64,000 nt of DNA, from the NCBI RefSeq assembly GCF_007923355.1, contig NZ_VOGO01000007.1, positions 1 to 64,000 of the forward strand, written 5' to 3'. Source of the DNA: Falsiphaeobacter marinintestinus. GTDB taxonomy: Bacteria > Pseudomonadota > Alphaproteobacteria > Rhodobacterales > Rhodobacteraceae. How positions within the stretch are numbered: the first letter of the stretch is position 1; the number at the start of each line of letters is the position of its first letter. Both the position numbers and the translations under genes were made by a program. Positions 52,398 through 61,977 of this stretch are shown piece by piece. The notes under the pieces are model-generated. The model had not been told where the DNA came from and did no database searches. It worked only from the letters and a program-made list of their open reading frames with translations.

Positions 52398-53885
52398 TTG
52401 AAAACAGTACGTCTTTCACCTGCTGACAACGTCGTCACGGCAATATCGCAACTGGCAGTCGGAGAGGATGGGGCGACCGCCCTGATCCCCCGGGGGCACA
52501 AGATGGCGTCAACCCCGATCGCGTCAGGTGAGGCTGTCTATAAGTACGCTCAGATCATCGGCTATGCGGCGAAAGATATCGCCAAAGGCAGCCATGTTCA
52601 CACGCATAATGTGGAATTTCGAAATGTTGAGGCCGAGTATGAATTTGGCACCAACCTGCGCAGTGCTGCCGCCATGGAGCTCGCGACGTTCCAGGGGTAT
52701 CGCCGCGCCAACGGCAAGGTCGGAACGCGCAACTATATCGCGGTGATGGCGAGTGTGAATTGTTCGGCAACGGCCGCCCGGATGATCGCGGATCACTTCA
52801 CGCCCGAAAAACTGGCCGCCTACCCGAACGTCGACGGGGTTGCCGCGTTTCATCATGGCACCGGATGCGCGATGGCCACCAACAGCGAAGGCTTCGAAGC
52901 GCTGCAACGGGTGATGTGGGGCTATGCCCGCAGCGCCAATGTCGGTGGGGTTCTGATGGCTGGGCTAGGCTGCGAAACCAATCAGATCGACTGGCTGGTC
53001 GAAGCAATGGGCATCACGCCGGGGCCGCTGTTTCAGACCATGAATATTCAGGATGTCGGTGGCATTCGCAAGACCGTGGAACTGGGCATCAAGAAGGTCG
53101 AAGCGATGCTGCCGCTGGTCAATGACATCCAGCGCGAAACCTGTCCCGCGTCCGAGCTGACAGTGGCATTACAGTGCGGCGGGTCAGATGCTTGGTCAGG
53201 TATCACCGCGAACCCGGCTTTGGGATATGCCTGCGATATGCTTGTGGCGCAGGGTGGCACCGGGGTTCTGGCCGAAACGCCGGAAATCTATGGCGCAGAA
53301 CACCTGTTGACCGCGCGCGCTGCCAGCAAAGAGATCGGTGAAAAGCTGATCGGTTTGATCCATTGGTGGGAGGATTATACATCCCGCAACAGTGGCAGCA
53401 TGGACAACAACCCCAGTCCCGGCAACAAAAAGGGCGGCCTGACCACCATTCTGGAAAAGTCGCTGGGCGCGGCCGCCAAAGGCGGCACCACGCCGTTGAC
53501 GGGCGTCTATAAATACGCCGAACCCGTCACGGCGCGGGGGTTCACCTTTATGGACAGCCCCGGGTATGATCCGGCGTCGGTCACAGGCCAGATCGCATCA
53601 GGGTGCAACATCGTGGTGTTCACAACGGGGCGTGGATCGGCCTTTGGCGCGAAGCCATCTCCGTCGATCAAAGTCGCGACAAATACCGAAATGTATACCC
53701 GCATGACCGAGGATATGGATGTGAATGCGGGCCGTATTCTGACCGATGGGGCCAGCGTAGAAGAGGTCGGGCGCGAGATCTTTCAGATGATACTTGATGT
53801 CGCGTCGGGCACGCCGTCGAAATCCGAAGCGCAGGGGTTGGGCGACTATGAATTCGTGCCCTGGCAAATCGGCGCGGTGATGTAA
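52398..53885 (+). CDS. UxaA-family altronate dehydratase-like hydrolase
   Basis: 495 aa from a TTG start at 52398 (GAGGG upstream). The N-terminal SAF domain (about 1-90) ends in HVHTHNVEF, and the main domain has GYRRANGKVGTRNYIAVM, HGTGCAM and GLGCETNQ. The length equals full UxaA (about 495). The enzyme dehydrates altronate or a related aldonate to 2-keto-3-deoxy acid with Fe2+. It heads the plus-strand unit with dehydrogenase genes. Confidence 0.92.
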   Translation: MKTVRLSPADNVVTAISQLAVGEDGATALIPRGHKMASTPIASGEAVYKYAQIIGYAAKDIAKGSHVHTHNVEFRNVEAEYEFGTNLRSAAAMELATFQGYRRANGKVGTRNYIAVMASVNCSATAARMIADHFTPEKLAAYPNVDGVAAFHHGTGCAMATNSEGFEALQRVMWGYARSANVGGVLMAGLGCETNQIDWLVEAMGITPGPLFQTMNIQDVGGIRKTVELGIKKVEAMLPLVNDIQRETCPASELTVALQCGGSDAWSGITANPALGYACDMLVAQGGTGVLAETPEIYGAEHLLTARAASKEIGEKLIGLIHWWEDYTSRNSGSMDNNPSPGNKKGGLTTILEKSLGAAAKGGTTPLTGVYKYAEPVTARGFTFMDSPGYDPASVTGQIASGCNIVVFTTGRGSAFGAKPSPSIKVATNTEMYTRMTEDMDVNAGRILTDGASVEEVGREIFQMILDVASGTPSKSEAQGLGDYEFVPWQIGAVM

Positions 53886-53888
53886 GCG

Positions 53889-54725
53889 ATGGCATTACCA
53901 TTGCTGAAAACCGGTTTGATAGGGCACAACATCAGCCGAACTAGGCTGCCTGCGGCCTTGCGCATAATGTGTGATGACGCGGGTATGACGCTTGAGTTTC
54001 AGTTGATCGATACCCAGAACGAACCAGAGTTCGATCTGAACCGATGCTTGTCCAGGGTTCAGGCCGACGGTTGGGCGGGGACATCCGTAACGCATCCGTT
54101 CAAGCCCGCTGCCGCCGCCTTTGCCGATGGCCCGGCGCGCGCGTTGGGGGCTGCCAATCTGGTCTTGTTCGACGATCCACCAGTGGCGCTGAACACCGAT
54201 TATTCGGGCTTTGTGTCGGCTTGGCAAACGGCGTTTGCCGGGATGACACCGGGACGGGTCGTGATGGCTGGTGCCGGGGGCGTCGCGCGTGCTATCGCAA
54301 CGGCTTTGATCGAATTGGGGGCCGAGACGGTCCAGATCAGCGATCTGAATGCGGAAAAAGCCGCAGCTCTGGCGGATGAGATCGGGGTGGTCGGGCACGT
54401 CGTTCCGATTGATCGTCTGGGCGCCGTGGCCGAACAGGCGGACGGTTTGGTGAATGCCACCAACATGGGCATGGCCGGGTATGGCGGATCAGCGTTTCCC
54501 TTGCCGTTGCCATCGACGTTCAAATGGGCCTTCGACGCGGTTTATACCCCCGTCGAAACACCATTCATTGAGGCAGCAATGGCGCGCCGGGCCGAAATTT
54601 TGACGGGGTTTGATCTGTTCAAGCATATGGCGGTCAATCAGTTCATTGCCCTGACCGGGCTGACCCCTGCGAATGACATTCTGGACCGTTTGAATGCGTT
54701 GAAACCGTCCGGGGTGGCCGTGTGA
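53889..54725 (+). CDS. Shikimate dehydrogenase-family protein
   Basis: 278 aa. N-terminal substrate domain with LIGHNISRTRLPAAL and WAGTSVTHPFKP, NAD-binding MAGAGGVARAIATALIELG, and VNATNMGMAG. Only 3 bp after uxaA. A biosynthetic AroE is unlikely in this catabolic context, so quinate/shikimate-like or sugar-acid oxidation is more probable. It overlaps the next gene by 4 bp. Confidence 0.9.
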   Translation: MALPLLKTGLIGHNISRTRLPAALRIMCDDAGMTLEFQLIDTQNEPEFDLNRCLSRVQADGWAGTSVTHPFKPAAAAFADGPARALGAANLVLFDDPPVALNTDYSGFVSAWQTAFAGMTPGRVVMAGAGGVARAIATALIELGAETVQISDLNAEKAAALADEIGVVGHVVPIDRLGAVAEQADGLVNATNMGMAGYGGSAFPLPLPSTFKWAFDAVYTPVETPFIEAAMARRAEILTGFDLFKHMAVNQFIALTGLTPANDILDRLNALKPSGVAV

Positions 54726-55789
54726 CCGCGCGTCTTCCTCTGGCTGTTATCGGGTGCGGTCTGATCGGTTTGCGCCATGCCGAGGTGGCGCAGGATCTTG
54801 ATCAGATCGACCTGGCCGCGGTGGTTGAACCGAACCCCGACCTTGCCGCAACTCTGAAAGCGCAGGGTCTGCCGGTCGTACAGTCCCTTGAGGACGTGCC
54901 ACAGCACACCCGCGCCGCCATCGTCGCAACGCCTACGCCTGATCACGCGGCATCGGGGTTGGCCGCCATCGAACAGGGGTGGGGTGTGCTGGTGGAAAAA
55001 CCGCTGGCGGGAACTCTGGCTGAAGCAGACCAGTTGATTGCGGCCGCGCGGGGCGGTGTGCTTGTCACCGGGCATCACAGGCGCTGTCAGCCTTTTGTGC
55101 AAGCCACCCGGCAGAAGCTGGCCCAGATCGGAGATCCGGTGGCCGTGCAGGGAATGTGGTCGCTGCGCAAACACGACACCTATTACGATGTCGACTGGCG
55201 TCGCGCGCCGGGGGCTGGGCCGTTGATGACCAATCTCAGCCACGAGATCGATTTGCTGCGGGTGTTTCTTGGCGAGATTGAAGAGGTATCGACCTTGTCA
55301 TCGAATGCGGCACGCAACCTTGCGATCGAAGATACCTCGGCGATCTCCTTGCGGTTTGCATCTGGTGTGTTGGGGTCTTTCCTCATGTCGGATGCCGGGG
55401 TGTCACCGTGGTCGTTCGAGGCCGCGTGCGGCGAAAACCCGTCGATTGCCGCCTCGGGCGAGGACTATGTACGCTTTGTGGGAGCCAAGGGAGCGATGTC
55501 GTTTCCCTCGCTCACGGTATGGACCGGACACCCGGGGCAAGTGGTCGATTGGCACGTGCCATTGCAGTGCCAAAGCGGGCTAGCCTTTGACAAGATTGAC
55601 CCGATCAAGGCCCAGATGGCCGAGTTCGCAGCGTTGATTGACGGCAAGGACAGCGGCATTCTTGCGACCGGCCCAAGTGGTCGGGCGACGCTGGAAATGA
55701 CCTTGGCGGCGGTGTTGTCCGCGCAAACCGGGCGTCCGGTCAAACGGGGCGACGTGCCCTTGGAGTATAGCGGTGTTTCCGCGTCATAG
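54722..55789 (+). CDS. Gfo/Idh/MocA-family oxidoreductase
   Basis: 355 aa from the GTG at 54722. NAD-binding LAVIGCGLIGLRHAEVAQ, the EKP motif in VLVEKPLAGTLAEADQL, and GPLMTNLSHEIDLLRVFLG (the usual GG.L.D...H.ID motif). It probably oxidises a cyclic polyol or sugar derivative. It overlaps the shikimate-dehydrogenase-like gene and is followed 47 bp later by a 3-HIBDH-family gene. Confidence 0.92.
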   Translation: MTARLPLAVIGCGLIGLRHAEVAQDLDQIDLAAVVEPNPDLAATLKAQGLPVVQSLEDVPQHTRAAIVATPTPDHAASGLAAIEQGWGVLVEKPLAGTLAEADQLIAAARGGVLVTGHHRRCQPFVQATRQKLAQIGDPVAVQGMWSLRKHDTYYDVDWRRAPGAGPLMTNLSHEIDLLRVFLGEIEEVSTLSSNAARNLAIEDTSAISLRFASGVLGSFLMSDAGVSPWSFEAACGENPSIAASGEDYVRFVGAKGAMSFPSLTVWTGHPGQVVDWHVPLQCQSGLAFDKIDPIKAQMAEFAALIDGKDSGILATGPSGRATLEMTLAAVLSAQTGRPVKRGDVPLEYSGVSAS

Positions 55790-55836
55790 CAGATTTGGGC
55801 CCGGCAGGCCCGGGACATGAAACTAGGAGTGAACAG

Positions 55837-56721
55837 ATGAGCAAACCAAAGATCGGATTTATCGGCCTTGGCCTGATGGGCGCAGCTATGGTCGAATGCC
55901 TGCAGAAAGCGGGCTATGACGTCATGGTTCTGGGCAATCGTGACCGCACCGGTATCGAAGCCGCGTTGTCGCGCGGGGCGACCGAAGGCAAGACCGCCCG
56001 CGACGTGACCGAAAACTCGGACATCGTGATGTTCTGCATGGGCACGTCGGACCATGTCGAGGGCCGCGTATATGGCGATGACGGTGTGCTGGCCGGTCTG
56101 CGCGACGGGCAGGTCGTCATCGACTTTGGCACCTCTCTGCCCGAGTCGACCAAGAAGATCGGTGCGGATATGGCGGCCAAGGGCGCAACCTATCTGGACG
56201 CGCCGCTGGGCCGCACACCTGCACATGCGGTGGATGGATTGCTGAACATCATGTGTTCTGGCGACAAGGACGCTTATGACAAGGTCAAGCCCGTGCTTGA
56301 TGTGTTGGGCGAAAACGTCTTCCATCTTGGTGCGCTGGGGTCCGGGCATACGATCAAGCTGATCAACAATTTCTTCGCGATGACAACGGCCTGCGCCATG
56401 TCCGAAGCCTTTGCCGTTGCGGATCGCGCCGGGATCGAACGGCAGTCACTGTATGATGTCATGTCAGCGGGCCCGCTAAAGTCGGGGATGATGGAGTTCA
56501 TCAAGAACTATGCAACCGATGGCCAGATTGATCTGGCGTTCTCGGTCCAGAACGCAGGCAAGGACGTTGGGTATTACAATCAGATGACTCAGGATCTGGG
56601 GGCGCCCTCCAAAATGTCAGGCGCGGCCAACGGCGCATTGAACAGCGCCATCGACGCTGGCAAAGGCGGGATAATGGTGCCGGAAATGGTCGATTTCTTT
56701 GCTGAGACGCTGGGGAAATGA
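55837..56721 (+). CDS. NAD(P)-dependent 3-hydroxyisobutyrate dehydrogenase-family protein
   Basis: 294 aa from the ATG at 55837 (AGGAG upstream). N-terminal IGFIGLGLMGAAMVECLQKAG, DAPLGRTPAHAVDGLLNIMCSG, and catalytic Lys in GSGHTIKLINNFFAMTTACAM. A second member of the family in this cluster, differing from the LtnD-like protein at 50289, so the two are likely to have separate substrates. Confidence 0.9.
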   Translation: MSKPKIGFIGLGLMGAAMVECLQKAGYDVMVLGNRDRTGIEAALSRGATEGKTARDVTENSDIVMFCMGTSDHVEGRVYGDDGVLAGLRDGQVVIDFGTSLPESTKKIGADMAAKGATYLDAPLGRTPAHAVDGLLNIMCSGDKDAYDKVKPVLDVLGENVFHLGALGSGHTIKLINNFFAMTTACAMSEAFAVADRAGIERQSLYDVMSAGPLKSGMMEFIKNYATDGQIDLAFSVQNAGKDVGYYNQMTQDLGAPSKMSGAANGALNSAIDAGKGGIMVPEMVDFFAETLGK

Positions 56722-56806
56722 TCCGACGATAATCAATGCACGCAATGCCCTGCAGGCTCGGATGATCGGTGTGATCGACCGGGTCGCCGAGCAAAGGATC
56801 TGACAC

Positions 56807-57700
56807 GTGGCGACCCCCAGCCCCAGAGAGGATCGTCCGGCCGCCGCCGTTCTGATCATGGCCGCGGCGGTGTTCCTGTTCACCCTGATCGATACGTCTG
56901 CGAAATGGCTGATAATGGCGGGAATTCCGGCGCTGCAGGTCGTGTTTTCGCGCTATGCCGGGGCCTTTCTGACCGCGCTTGTGGTGTTCATCCCGCAAGG
57001 CGGTCTGCGCGAGTTTCATTCCAACCGCCCGTGGATCCAGTTGATCCGCGCGCTTGCTCTTTTGTGTAGTACGATCTTCAACTTTCTGGCTCTGACCTAT
57101 CTGCCGATTACACTGACGATCGCCCTTTTCTTTGCGATCCCCATTGTAACAACGCTGCTGAGCATTCCCATTCTGGGCGAAAAAGTCGGTTTGCGCCGGT
57201 TCATGGCCGTTGTGGCCGGTTTCATTGGGGTTCTGGTGATCGTGCAGCCATGGGGAGCCGAATTTCACTGGGCCATCTTCCTGTCCATTGGGGCGCTATC
57301 GGCCGCGTCGATCTATTTCGTGCTGACGCGGCTTTTGGCGGGAACAGACAATAATTCGACCAGTCAGCTTTGGTCCAGTGGGGTCGCAACCCTCGCGCTT
57401 GCGCCATTCGCTTTGAATGACACGGTATGGCCTGCGGATGGGCTGACGATGTTCATTTTCCTGTTCATCGGGTTCATTGGCGGGGTCAGCCATATTCTGG
57501 CGACCATGGCCTATCGGTTTGCGCCCGCATCGACTGTTGCGCCGGTGGTCTATGTGCAGGTGCTGTACGCCACGGCGGTTGGGTATCTGGTGTTCAACAA
57601 CCTGCCTACAGTCTGGACCGCGCTGGGCACAGGCATCATCATCGCGTCCGGTATTTACATCTGGCAACGCGAGCGGGTGCGCGGCGTTGCACCCAACTAA
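56807..57700 (+). CDS. DMT-superfamily (EamA) transporter
   Basis: 297 aa from the GTG at 56807. Ten hydrophobic segments in two EamA repeats (first about 15-145, second about 155-290). DMT proteins usually export metabolites. It is the last plus-strand gene of the cluster and converges on the TonB gene. The cargo cannot be assigned. Confidence 0.9.
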   Translation: MATPSPREDRPAAAVLIMAAAVFLFTLIDTSAKWLIMAGIPALQVVFSRYAGAFLTALVVFIPQGGLREFHSNRPWIQLIRALALLCSTIFNFLALTYLPITLTIALFFAIPIVTTLLSIPILGEKVGLRRFMAVVAGFIGVLVIVQPWGAEFHWAIFLSIGALSAASIYFVLTRLLAGTDNNSTSQLWSSGVATLALAPFALNDTVWPADGLTMFIFLFIGFIGGVSHILATMAYRFAPASTVAPVVYVQVLYATAVGYLVFNNLPTVWTALGTGIIIASGIYIWQRERVRGVAPN

Positions 57701-57768
57701 GGTGGTCAGGCCCATTGGGGCGACAGCGAACTGTAAATTGATCCGTCGGCGTGCGGACAATCCTCTGA

Positions 57769-59016
57769 TCAATTGATCCGGTAGATAAAGGCCAGCTGTC
57801 GGCTCCGGCCACTTGGCGGGCGTGGGAACGGGGCAGCTATGCGAACCTGCTCTTTCGCCGCGCGGTCAATCTGGGTCACACCTGAGCTATCGATGATGTC
57901 GACCCAGGCCAGGGTTCCGTCCGGATTGATCAGGAAGTATACCCGCGCGAACCCTCTGCCGGACACCGGGACATTGGGCGCACGATTGAGATGCATCAGA
58001 ACCTGACCCGCATAGTTGGTGGTGTCGGAATTTCCTGGCCCGCCCAAATTCTGAAATCCGGCCCCGCCCGACAGGACGCCGCCGTTTTGCCGGATCTCCA
58101 GATTGCTTTGGCCACGCAGATAAGAGGTGAGCGGCGACTCGATCAGCGGGGGAAACAGCAGTTCGCTGTACTCTTCTGATCCGTCGCGTGTTCCCTGTGG
58201 CTCGGTTGAAGGGGGGAGGGGCCGAAGAGGCGGACGTGGAGATGCAGCTACGGCCAAATCCGAGGTATCCGCCTCCTCTTCAGTGGTTTCAGTTGCTGTC
58301 TCTTGCGGGGCTGGCTCGACCGTTTCGCTCTGCAGCGGCACAACCGGAACTGTCGCGGGCGCAGGCGAAGGAGTGACCGCCGGCTGTGGTGCGACCAAGG
58401 CTGGCAGGGCCGCAAGTTGTTGAGGAGCCGGGGAAACCGGTGTTGTCACTTCCGGTTCGGTGGGTGTCGTTTCCGCATCGGGATTGCCTTTCGGCGTTTC
58501 GGCGATTGTGTCCGGCGTCACCTGTGGGGTCACGCTCGGATCCGCCGCTGTTCCATCGTCTCCCCCCGACGGTGTTGTCGTTTCAGGCGCCACGGCTTTG
58601 CCGTCCTCGGGGGCTGCCGGACCGGTGGTCTCAGGCTTCACGGGCTGCGACATTCCCTGGTCGGGTGCAGAGACGCGCTGGGGATTGGACGACGCAACAC
58701 GTGCATCGGACGTCGGCATTTCCTCGGTTTCGGGGTCTGGCGGTGTTTCAACTGGCGGTTCGGGAACCTGAGCGGGCTCGGGTTCCGGTGGCGTTTGGAT
58801 TGGCGGTTCGGGCGTCTGGGTGGACTCCGGTTCAACCGGGTCTGACGGGGCTTCCGCGACGTCCTCAAAGGCGTTGCCCAAGGTGACAACGTCGGATGTG
58901 TCTTCTGCGGCAGGCTGTTCCGATAGATCAGGCAGCGTGAAGCCCAAGCCCAGAAAATGCACCAGCAGCGACACCAGAATGGCCACCGCTGCGATTGCTG
59001 TCGATCTTCGGATCAT
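57769..59016 (-). CDS. TonB-like energy transducer
   Basis: 415 aa. An N-terminal membrane anchor (AIAAVAILVSLLVHFLGLGF) is followed by a long Pro/Glu/Thr/Ala-rich periplasm-spanning linker (about 35-285). The C-terminal domain (GRGFARVYFLINPDGTLAWVDIIDSSGVTQIDRAAKEQVRIAAPFPRP) resembles TonB_C/TolA. It overlaps the exbD gene by 4 bp. It couples the inner membrane proton motive force to outer-membrane transport or, if TolA-like, to envelope integrity. Confidence 0.88.
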   Translation of the reverse strand: MIRRSTAIAAVAILVSLLVHFLGLGFTLPDLSEQPAAEDTSDVVTLGNAFEDVAEAPSDPVEPESTQTPEPPIQTPPEPEPAQVPEPPVETPPDPETEEMPTSDARVASSNPQRVSAPDQGMSQPVKPETTGPAAPEDGKAVAPETTTPSGGDDGTAADPSVTPQVTPDTIAETPKGNPDAETTPTEPEVTTPVSPAPQQLAALPALVAPQPAVTPSPAPATVPVVPLQSETVEPAPQETATETTEEEADTSDLAVAASPRPPLRPLPPSTEPQGTRDGSEEYSELLFPPLIESPLTSYLRGQSNLEIRQNGGVLSGGAGFQNLGGPGNSDTTNYAGQVLMHLNRAPNVPVSGRGFARVYFLINPDGTLAWVDIIDSSGVTQIDRAAKEQVRIAAPFPRPPSGRSRQLAFIYRIN

Positions 59017-59390
59017 TCCAGAGCCCGTTCGGTGACGAGAATGACAGACGTGGCACCAAGCCGACGCAGGGCACCAGACAGTTCGATCAGGCGTGGGCCG
59101 GGGGCATCGCGGTCAGGGACGATCCGCACCGGCCCAGCGTCATGGCCAGACATATACACCTCGGGCGTTGTCGGTTTTCCCCGAAAGCTGAGGGTTCCGT
59201 CCGCGCGGAGCACCAGCGCGTCCGGTGGCTCGCGCCCCTCAAGGTCAGCGGTGCTCACAAGCTTGAGATCGGGGTCGAGCGGTGGCGCGATCGTGCCTGC
59301 GATCAGGAAGAAGATCAGCATGAGAAAAACGACGTTGATTAACGGGGTGGTCGCATCGCGCGTCCGGCGCAAGGGGGCTGAGCGGATCAT
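59013..59390 (-). CDS. ExbD/TolR-family protein
   Basis: 125 aa. One transmembrane helix (TTPLINVVFLMLIFFLIAGT, about 14-35) and a periplasmic domain. The key membrane Asp of ExbD is replaced here by Asn in TPLINVVFL, which is unusual. It lies 4 bp downstream of a second ExbD gene and overlaps tonB. Confidence 0.88.
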   Translation of the reverse strand: MIRSAPLRRTRDATTPLINVVFLMLIFFLIAGTIAPPLDPDLKLVSTADLEGREPPDALVLRADGTLSFRGKPTTPEVYMSGHDAGPVRIVPDRDAPGPRLIELSGALRRLGATSVILVTERALE

Positions 59391-59394
59391 GTCC

Positions 59395-59760
59395 TTACTC
59401 CAGAACGGTGACGTTCAGGTCATCACGCCCACGCAACCGAACCAGAAGGTCCACCAGACGTTGTGACGAGGTGTCGGCATCAAGGCTGATCAGAACCTGT
59501 CCGGTTTCGACACGTGTGGTTAACTCATCCAGCGTGATCGGAGTGCCATTCATTGCCAGCCGTTCAGACCCAAGCTGCACAAAAAAACGCTCCGACGGCG
59601 TGGCCGCTGCGGCGGTCCCGGCGGTTGCCTGGTTCAGTTCGATTTCGCCAAAGCTCGAAAAGGTCGATGTCAGCATAAAGAACATGAGCAGCAAGAAAAT
59701 AACGTCGATGAGAGGGGTCATCGACATCCTGCGCCGGACGAAGGGCGCCGTGTTACGCAT
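59395..59760 (-). CDS. ExbD/TolR-family protein
   Basis: 121 aa from the ATG at 59760. The transmembrane helix MTPLIDVIFLLLMFFMLTS keeps the conserved Asp needed for proton flow. It overlaps the ExbB stop by 8 bp. Together with the next ExbD it forms a heterologous pair, so the motor may have two different D subunits. Confidence 0.9.
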   Translation of the reverse strand: MRNTAPFVRRRMSMTPLIDVIFLLLMFFMLTSTFSSFGEIELNQATAGTAAAATPSERFFVQLGSERLAMNGTPITLDELTTRVETGQVLISLDADTSSQRLVDLLVRLRGRDDLNVTVLE

Positions 59761-60418
59761 GTGTGAACGCAGGAGAAACCGCGTCGGCCCCCACCGCCGC
59801 AGACACGGTCTGACCCGGCACCAGCACGGTGCGAAGGGCTTTGTCCGCAAAAACCCGTTCCCGCGCCGTCCGGCTTTCGAGCCATGCGAGGATCATCGAG
59901 GTCGGCATCGCCACCGCGAGCCCGACGGCGGTGGTCAGCAAGGCCACCCAAATTCCGCCCGCCAGCAATGACGGATCCACAGATGACCCGCCCGATTGCA
60001 GGCCCTGGAACGCTTCGATCATGCCAAGTACGGTGCCGAACAACCCGAGAAGTGGGGCGAGTTGTGCGACTGTGTCGAGAAGGCGAAAACCGCGCTCAAG
60101 CCCGGCAAGCGCCAGTCCGGCTTCAGCATCCAGCCGGTCTCCCAGACCTGGTTGGTCCGGTGCTTCCATCGCCACCTCGACAAGCGGAGCCAGATAGCTG
60201 CGGCTCTGTGCAAGCCGCGCGTGCGCCTTTGTTCGGTCACCTGCATCCCACGCCGCGAGCGCCTCGGACAGGACCCGGTGTCGGCCAACACCTGATGCGG
60301 TGAACTGCCAGACTTTGTAGATCGTTACCGCGACGGTCAGAACCGACATCACAATCAGGATTGCGACCACCGGACCGCCAAGGTCCAGTACACTGCGCAG
60401 CGCGTCCATGGGGTTCAT
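59753..60418 (-). CDS. MotA/TolQ/ExbB-family proton channel protein
   Basis: 221 aa. Three hydrophobic segments: near 13-35, near 130-150 (AQLAPLLGLFGTVLGMIEAF, the typical channel motif) and 165-190 (LLTTAVGLAVAMPTSMILAW). It forms the pentameric core of an Exb/Tol motor. It overlaps the gene upstream by 4 bp and ExbD by 8 bp. Confidence 0.93.
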   Translation of the reverse strand: MNPMDALRSVLDLGGPVVAILIVMSVLTVAVTIYKVWQFTASGVGRHRVLSEALAAWDAGDRTKAHARLAQSRSYLAPLVEVAMEAPDQPGLGDRLDAEAGLALAGLERGFRLLDTVAQLAPLLGLFGTVLGMIEAFQGLQSGGSSVDPSLLAGGIWVALLTTAVGLAVAMPTSMILAWLESRTARERVFADKALRTVLVPGQTVSAAVGADAVSPAFTHA

Positions 60419-60849
60419 CCAAGCAACTCCACGTCCAGACGGCTGCTAAGCGAAAGTGCCTGATCGCAGGTGCCGCTTTCGGCTCCGTCCACAAGACAGG
60501 AGTTGGCCCCGTTGATCAGCACTTGACCCACCGTGTCGCAAGGCATGCCGGACAATTCAAACTCGCGTACGCGCATACGGTCCGCCGGCAGATCGCGGAA
60601 ATCAAAAAGCGAAAGGTTCACCACGCCGCCCGATACGTCAAAAATCACGGTTTCGAACACGGCCTGCTCGATGGTCGCCCCCGTTCCGTTTCTCGCCAGG
60701 AATGTCAATCGGCACGCCGCACCGACATCCCGAACCGCGTTCAGTTCAAGATACAGAGTTGGCTGAGCGTTCTCGGTGGATTGCGCTGACGCTGCAACTG
60801 GGGTTGCAACGGCGAGTACTGTGGCAAGAGCAAAGCGACGAAGCGACAT
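60415..60849 (-). CDS. Secreted small protein in the ExbBD-TonB operon
   Basis: 144 aa. Signal peptide MSLRRFALATVLAVATPVAASAQ, then a beta-rich domain (QPTLYLELNAVRDVGAACRLTFLARNGTGATIEQAVFETVIFDVSGG) with several cysteines. No family recognised. It is the first gene of the operon and is coupled to exbB by 4 bp, so it is probably a periplasmic partner of the Exb/Ton machine. Confidence 0.75.
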   Translation of the reverse strand: MSLRRFALATVLAVATPVAASAQSTENAQPTLYLELNAVRDVGAACRLTFLARNGTGATIEQAVFETVIFDVSGGVVNLSLFDFRDLPADRMRVREFELSGMPCDTVGQVLINGANSCLVDGAESGTCDQALSLSSRLDVELLG

Positions 60850-61222
60850 GGGCAGGTTCCTAAGTTATGCGACTCCGATCATGGTGGCCTGCAACGAACG
60901 GCTGGCCCCATATCCCGGTACAGTGTCTTCCTTATCGCATAGCGCAGCCACTCGAAAGGGTCGCCGATGTCTTGGTAACAACAGCGTCAAGAGCGATTGT
61001 TCGCCGGTCGTATTTTACGTTTTCCGCGGTGGTTGCTCAGATGGGAGACACGCGTCCGATTGGGCAGGCAGGCTGCGCAACAGACTGCATGGCCTTCCGG
61101 GCGTTCATGCCAGAGCAGATGTTCCAAATTCCTGCACAGGTCAGCGTGTCGGGCCTTCGAGGCCGACACGCTTAATGGTAACAGGGCGACGCTTTTCCCG
61201 TGGCTCGTGTCTTTCAGTTGGC
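60850..61222. other. Intergenic region upstream of the TonB operon
   Basis: About 370 bp between the signal-peptide protein start and the SDR stop, expected to hold the operon promoter. Open frames here are short and without family pattern. No repeat recognised. Confidence 0.45.
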
Positions 61223-61969
61223 TCAGCCGCGTCCGACAAAGGGCATTGTCGTTGCCATCACGTTCATGAACAGAACATTGGCTTCAAGCGGCAGGCTGGC
61301 CATGTGCAGCACTGCGTCAGCGACATGTTTGACGTCCATCACTGCCTCGACCTTGATCGACCCGTCGGCCTGCGGCATCCCGGTTGTCATCGATTGCGCC
61401 ATGTCAGTGAGGGCATTGCCGATATCGATCTGTCCGCAGGCGATGTTGAAGGCGCGGCCATCCAGTGAAATCGTGCGGGTCAGGCCCGTGATCGCGTGTT
61501 TCGATGCCGTGTACGCCGCCGAGCCCAAGCGTGGAACATGGGCCGAGATCGACCCGTTGTTGATGATTCGGCCCCCCTGTGGATCCTGGTGGCGCATAAG
61601 GCCAAAGGCCGCCCGCGCTGCGATGAACGCCCCGGTCAGGTTGATGTCGATCAGGTTTCGCCAGTCGGCCACGTCGATCTCATCGATCGGCGCGCCTTTG
61701 AGGGTGACACCTGCGTTGTTGAACAACGCGTCCAAGTGCCCCCAAGTGTCGTAGGCAGTTTTGAATGCGGCCTCGACCGAGGCCTCGTCGCTGACATCGC
61801 AAGGGATCAGTAAGGCGTTAGGGTGGTCTGCGGCGGCCTCTTTCAGCGTTTCAATGCGGCGGCCTGCCAGCCCGACTTTCCAACCGGCGTCCAGAAACGC
61901 CTGTGCGGTGGCTTTGCCGACGCCACTGCCAGCGCCGGTGATGATGATGGTGTGTGCCTGTTCAGCCAT
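61223..61969 (-). CDS. Short-chain dehydrogenase/reductase
   Basis: 248 aa. TGAGSGVGKATAQAF (NAD(P) loop), NNAGVTL, Ser in NNGSISAHVPRLGSAAY with the YTASK catalytic Tyr/Lys. In front of the IlvD-type dehydratase gene's 3' end and in the same transcript direction, 8 bp away. It may oxidise the 2-keto-3-deoxy acid formed by the dehydratase, giving a 2,4-diketo acid for the FAH hydrolase; this is inferred. Confidence 0.92.
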   Translation of the reverse strand: MAEQAHTIIITGAGSGVGKATAQAFLDAGWKVGLAGRRIETLKEAAADHPNALLIPCDVSDEASVEAAFKTAYDTWGHLDALFNNAGVTLKGAPIDEIDVADWRNLIDINLTGAFIAARAAFGLMRHQDPQGGRIINNGSISAHVPRLGSAAYTASKHAITGLTRTISLDGRAFNIACGQIDIGNALTDMAQSMTTGMPQADGSIKVEAVMDVKHVADAVLHMASLPLEANVLFMNVMATTMPFVGRG

Positions 61970-61977
61970 GGGAGTCC

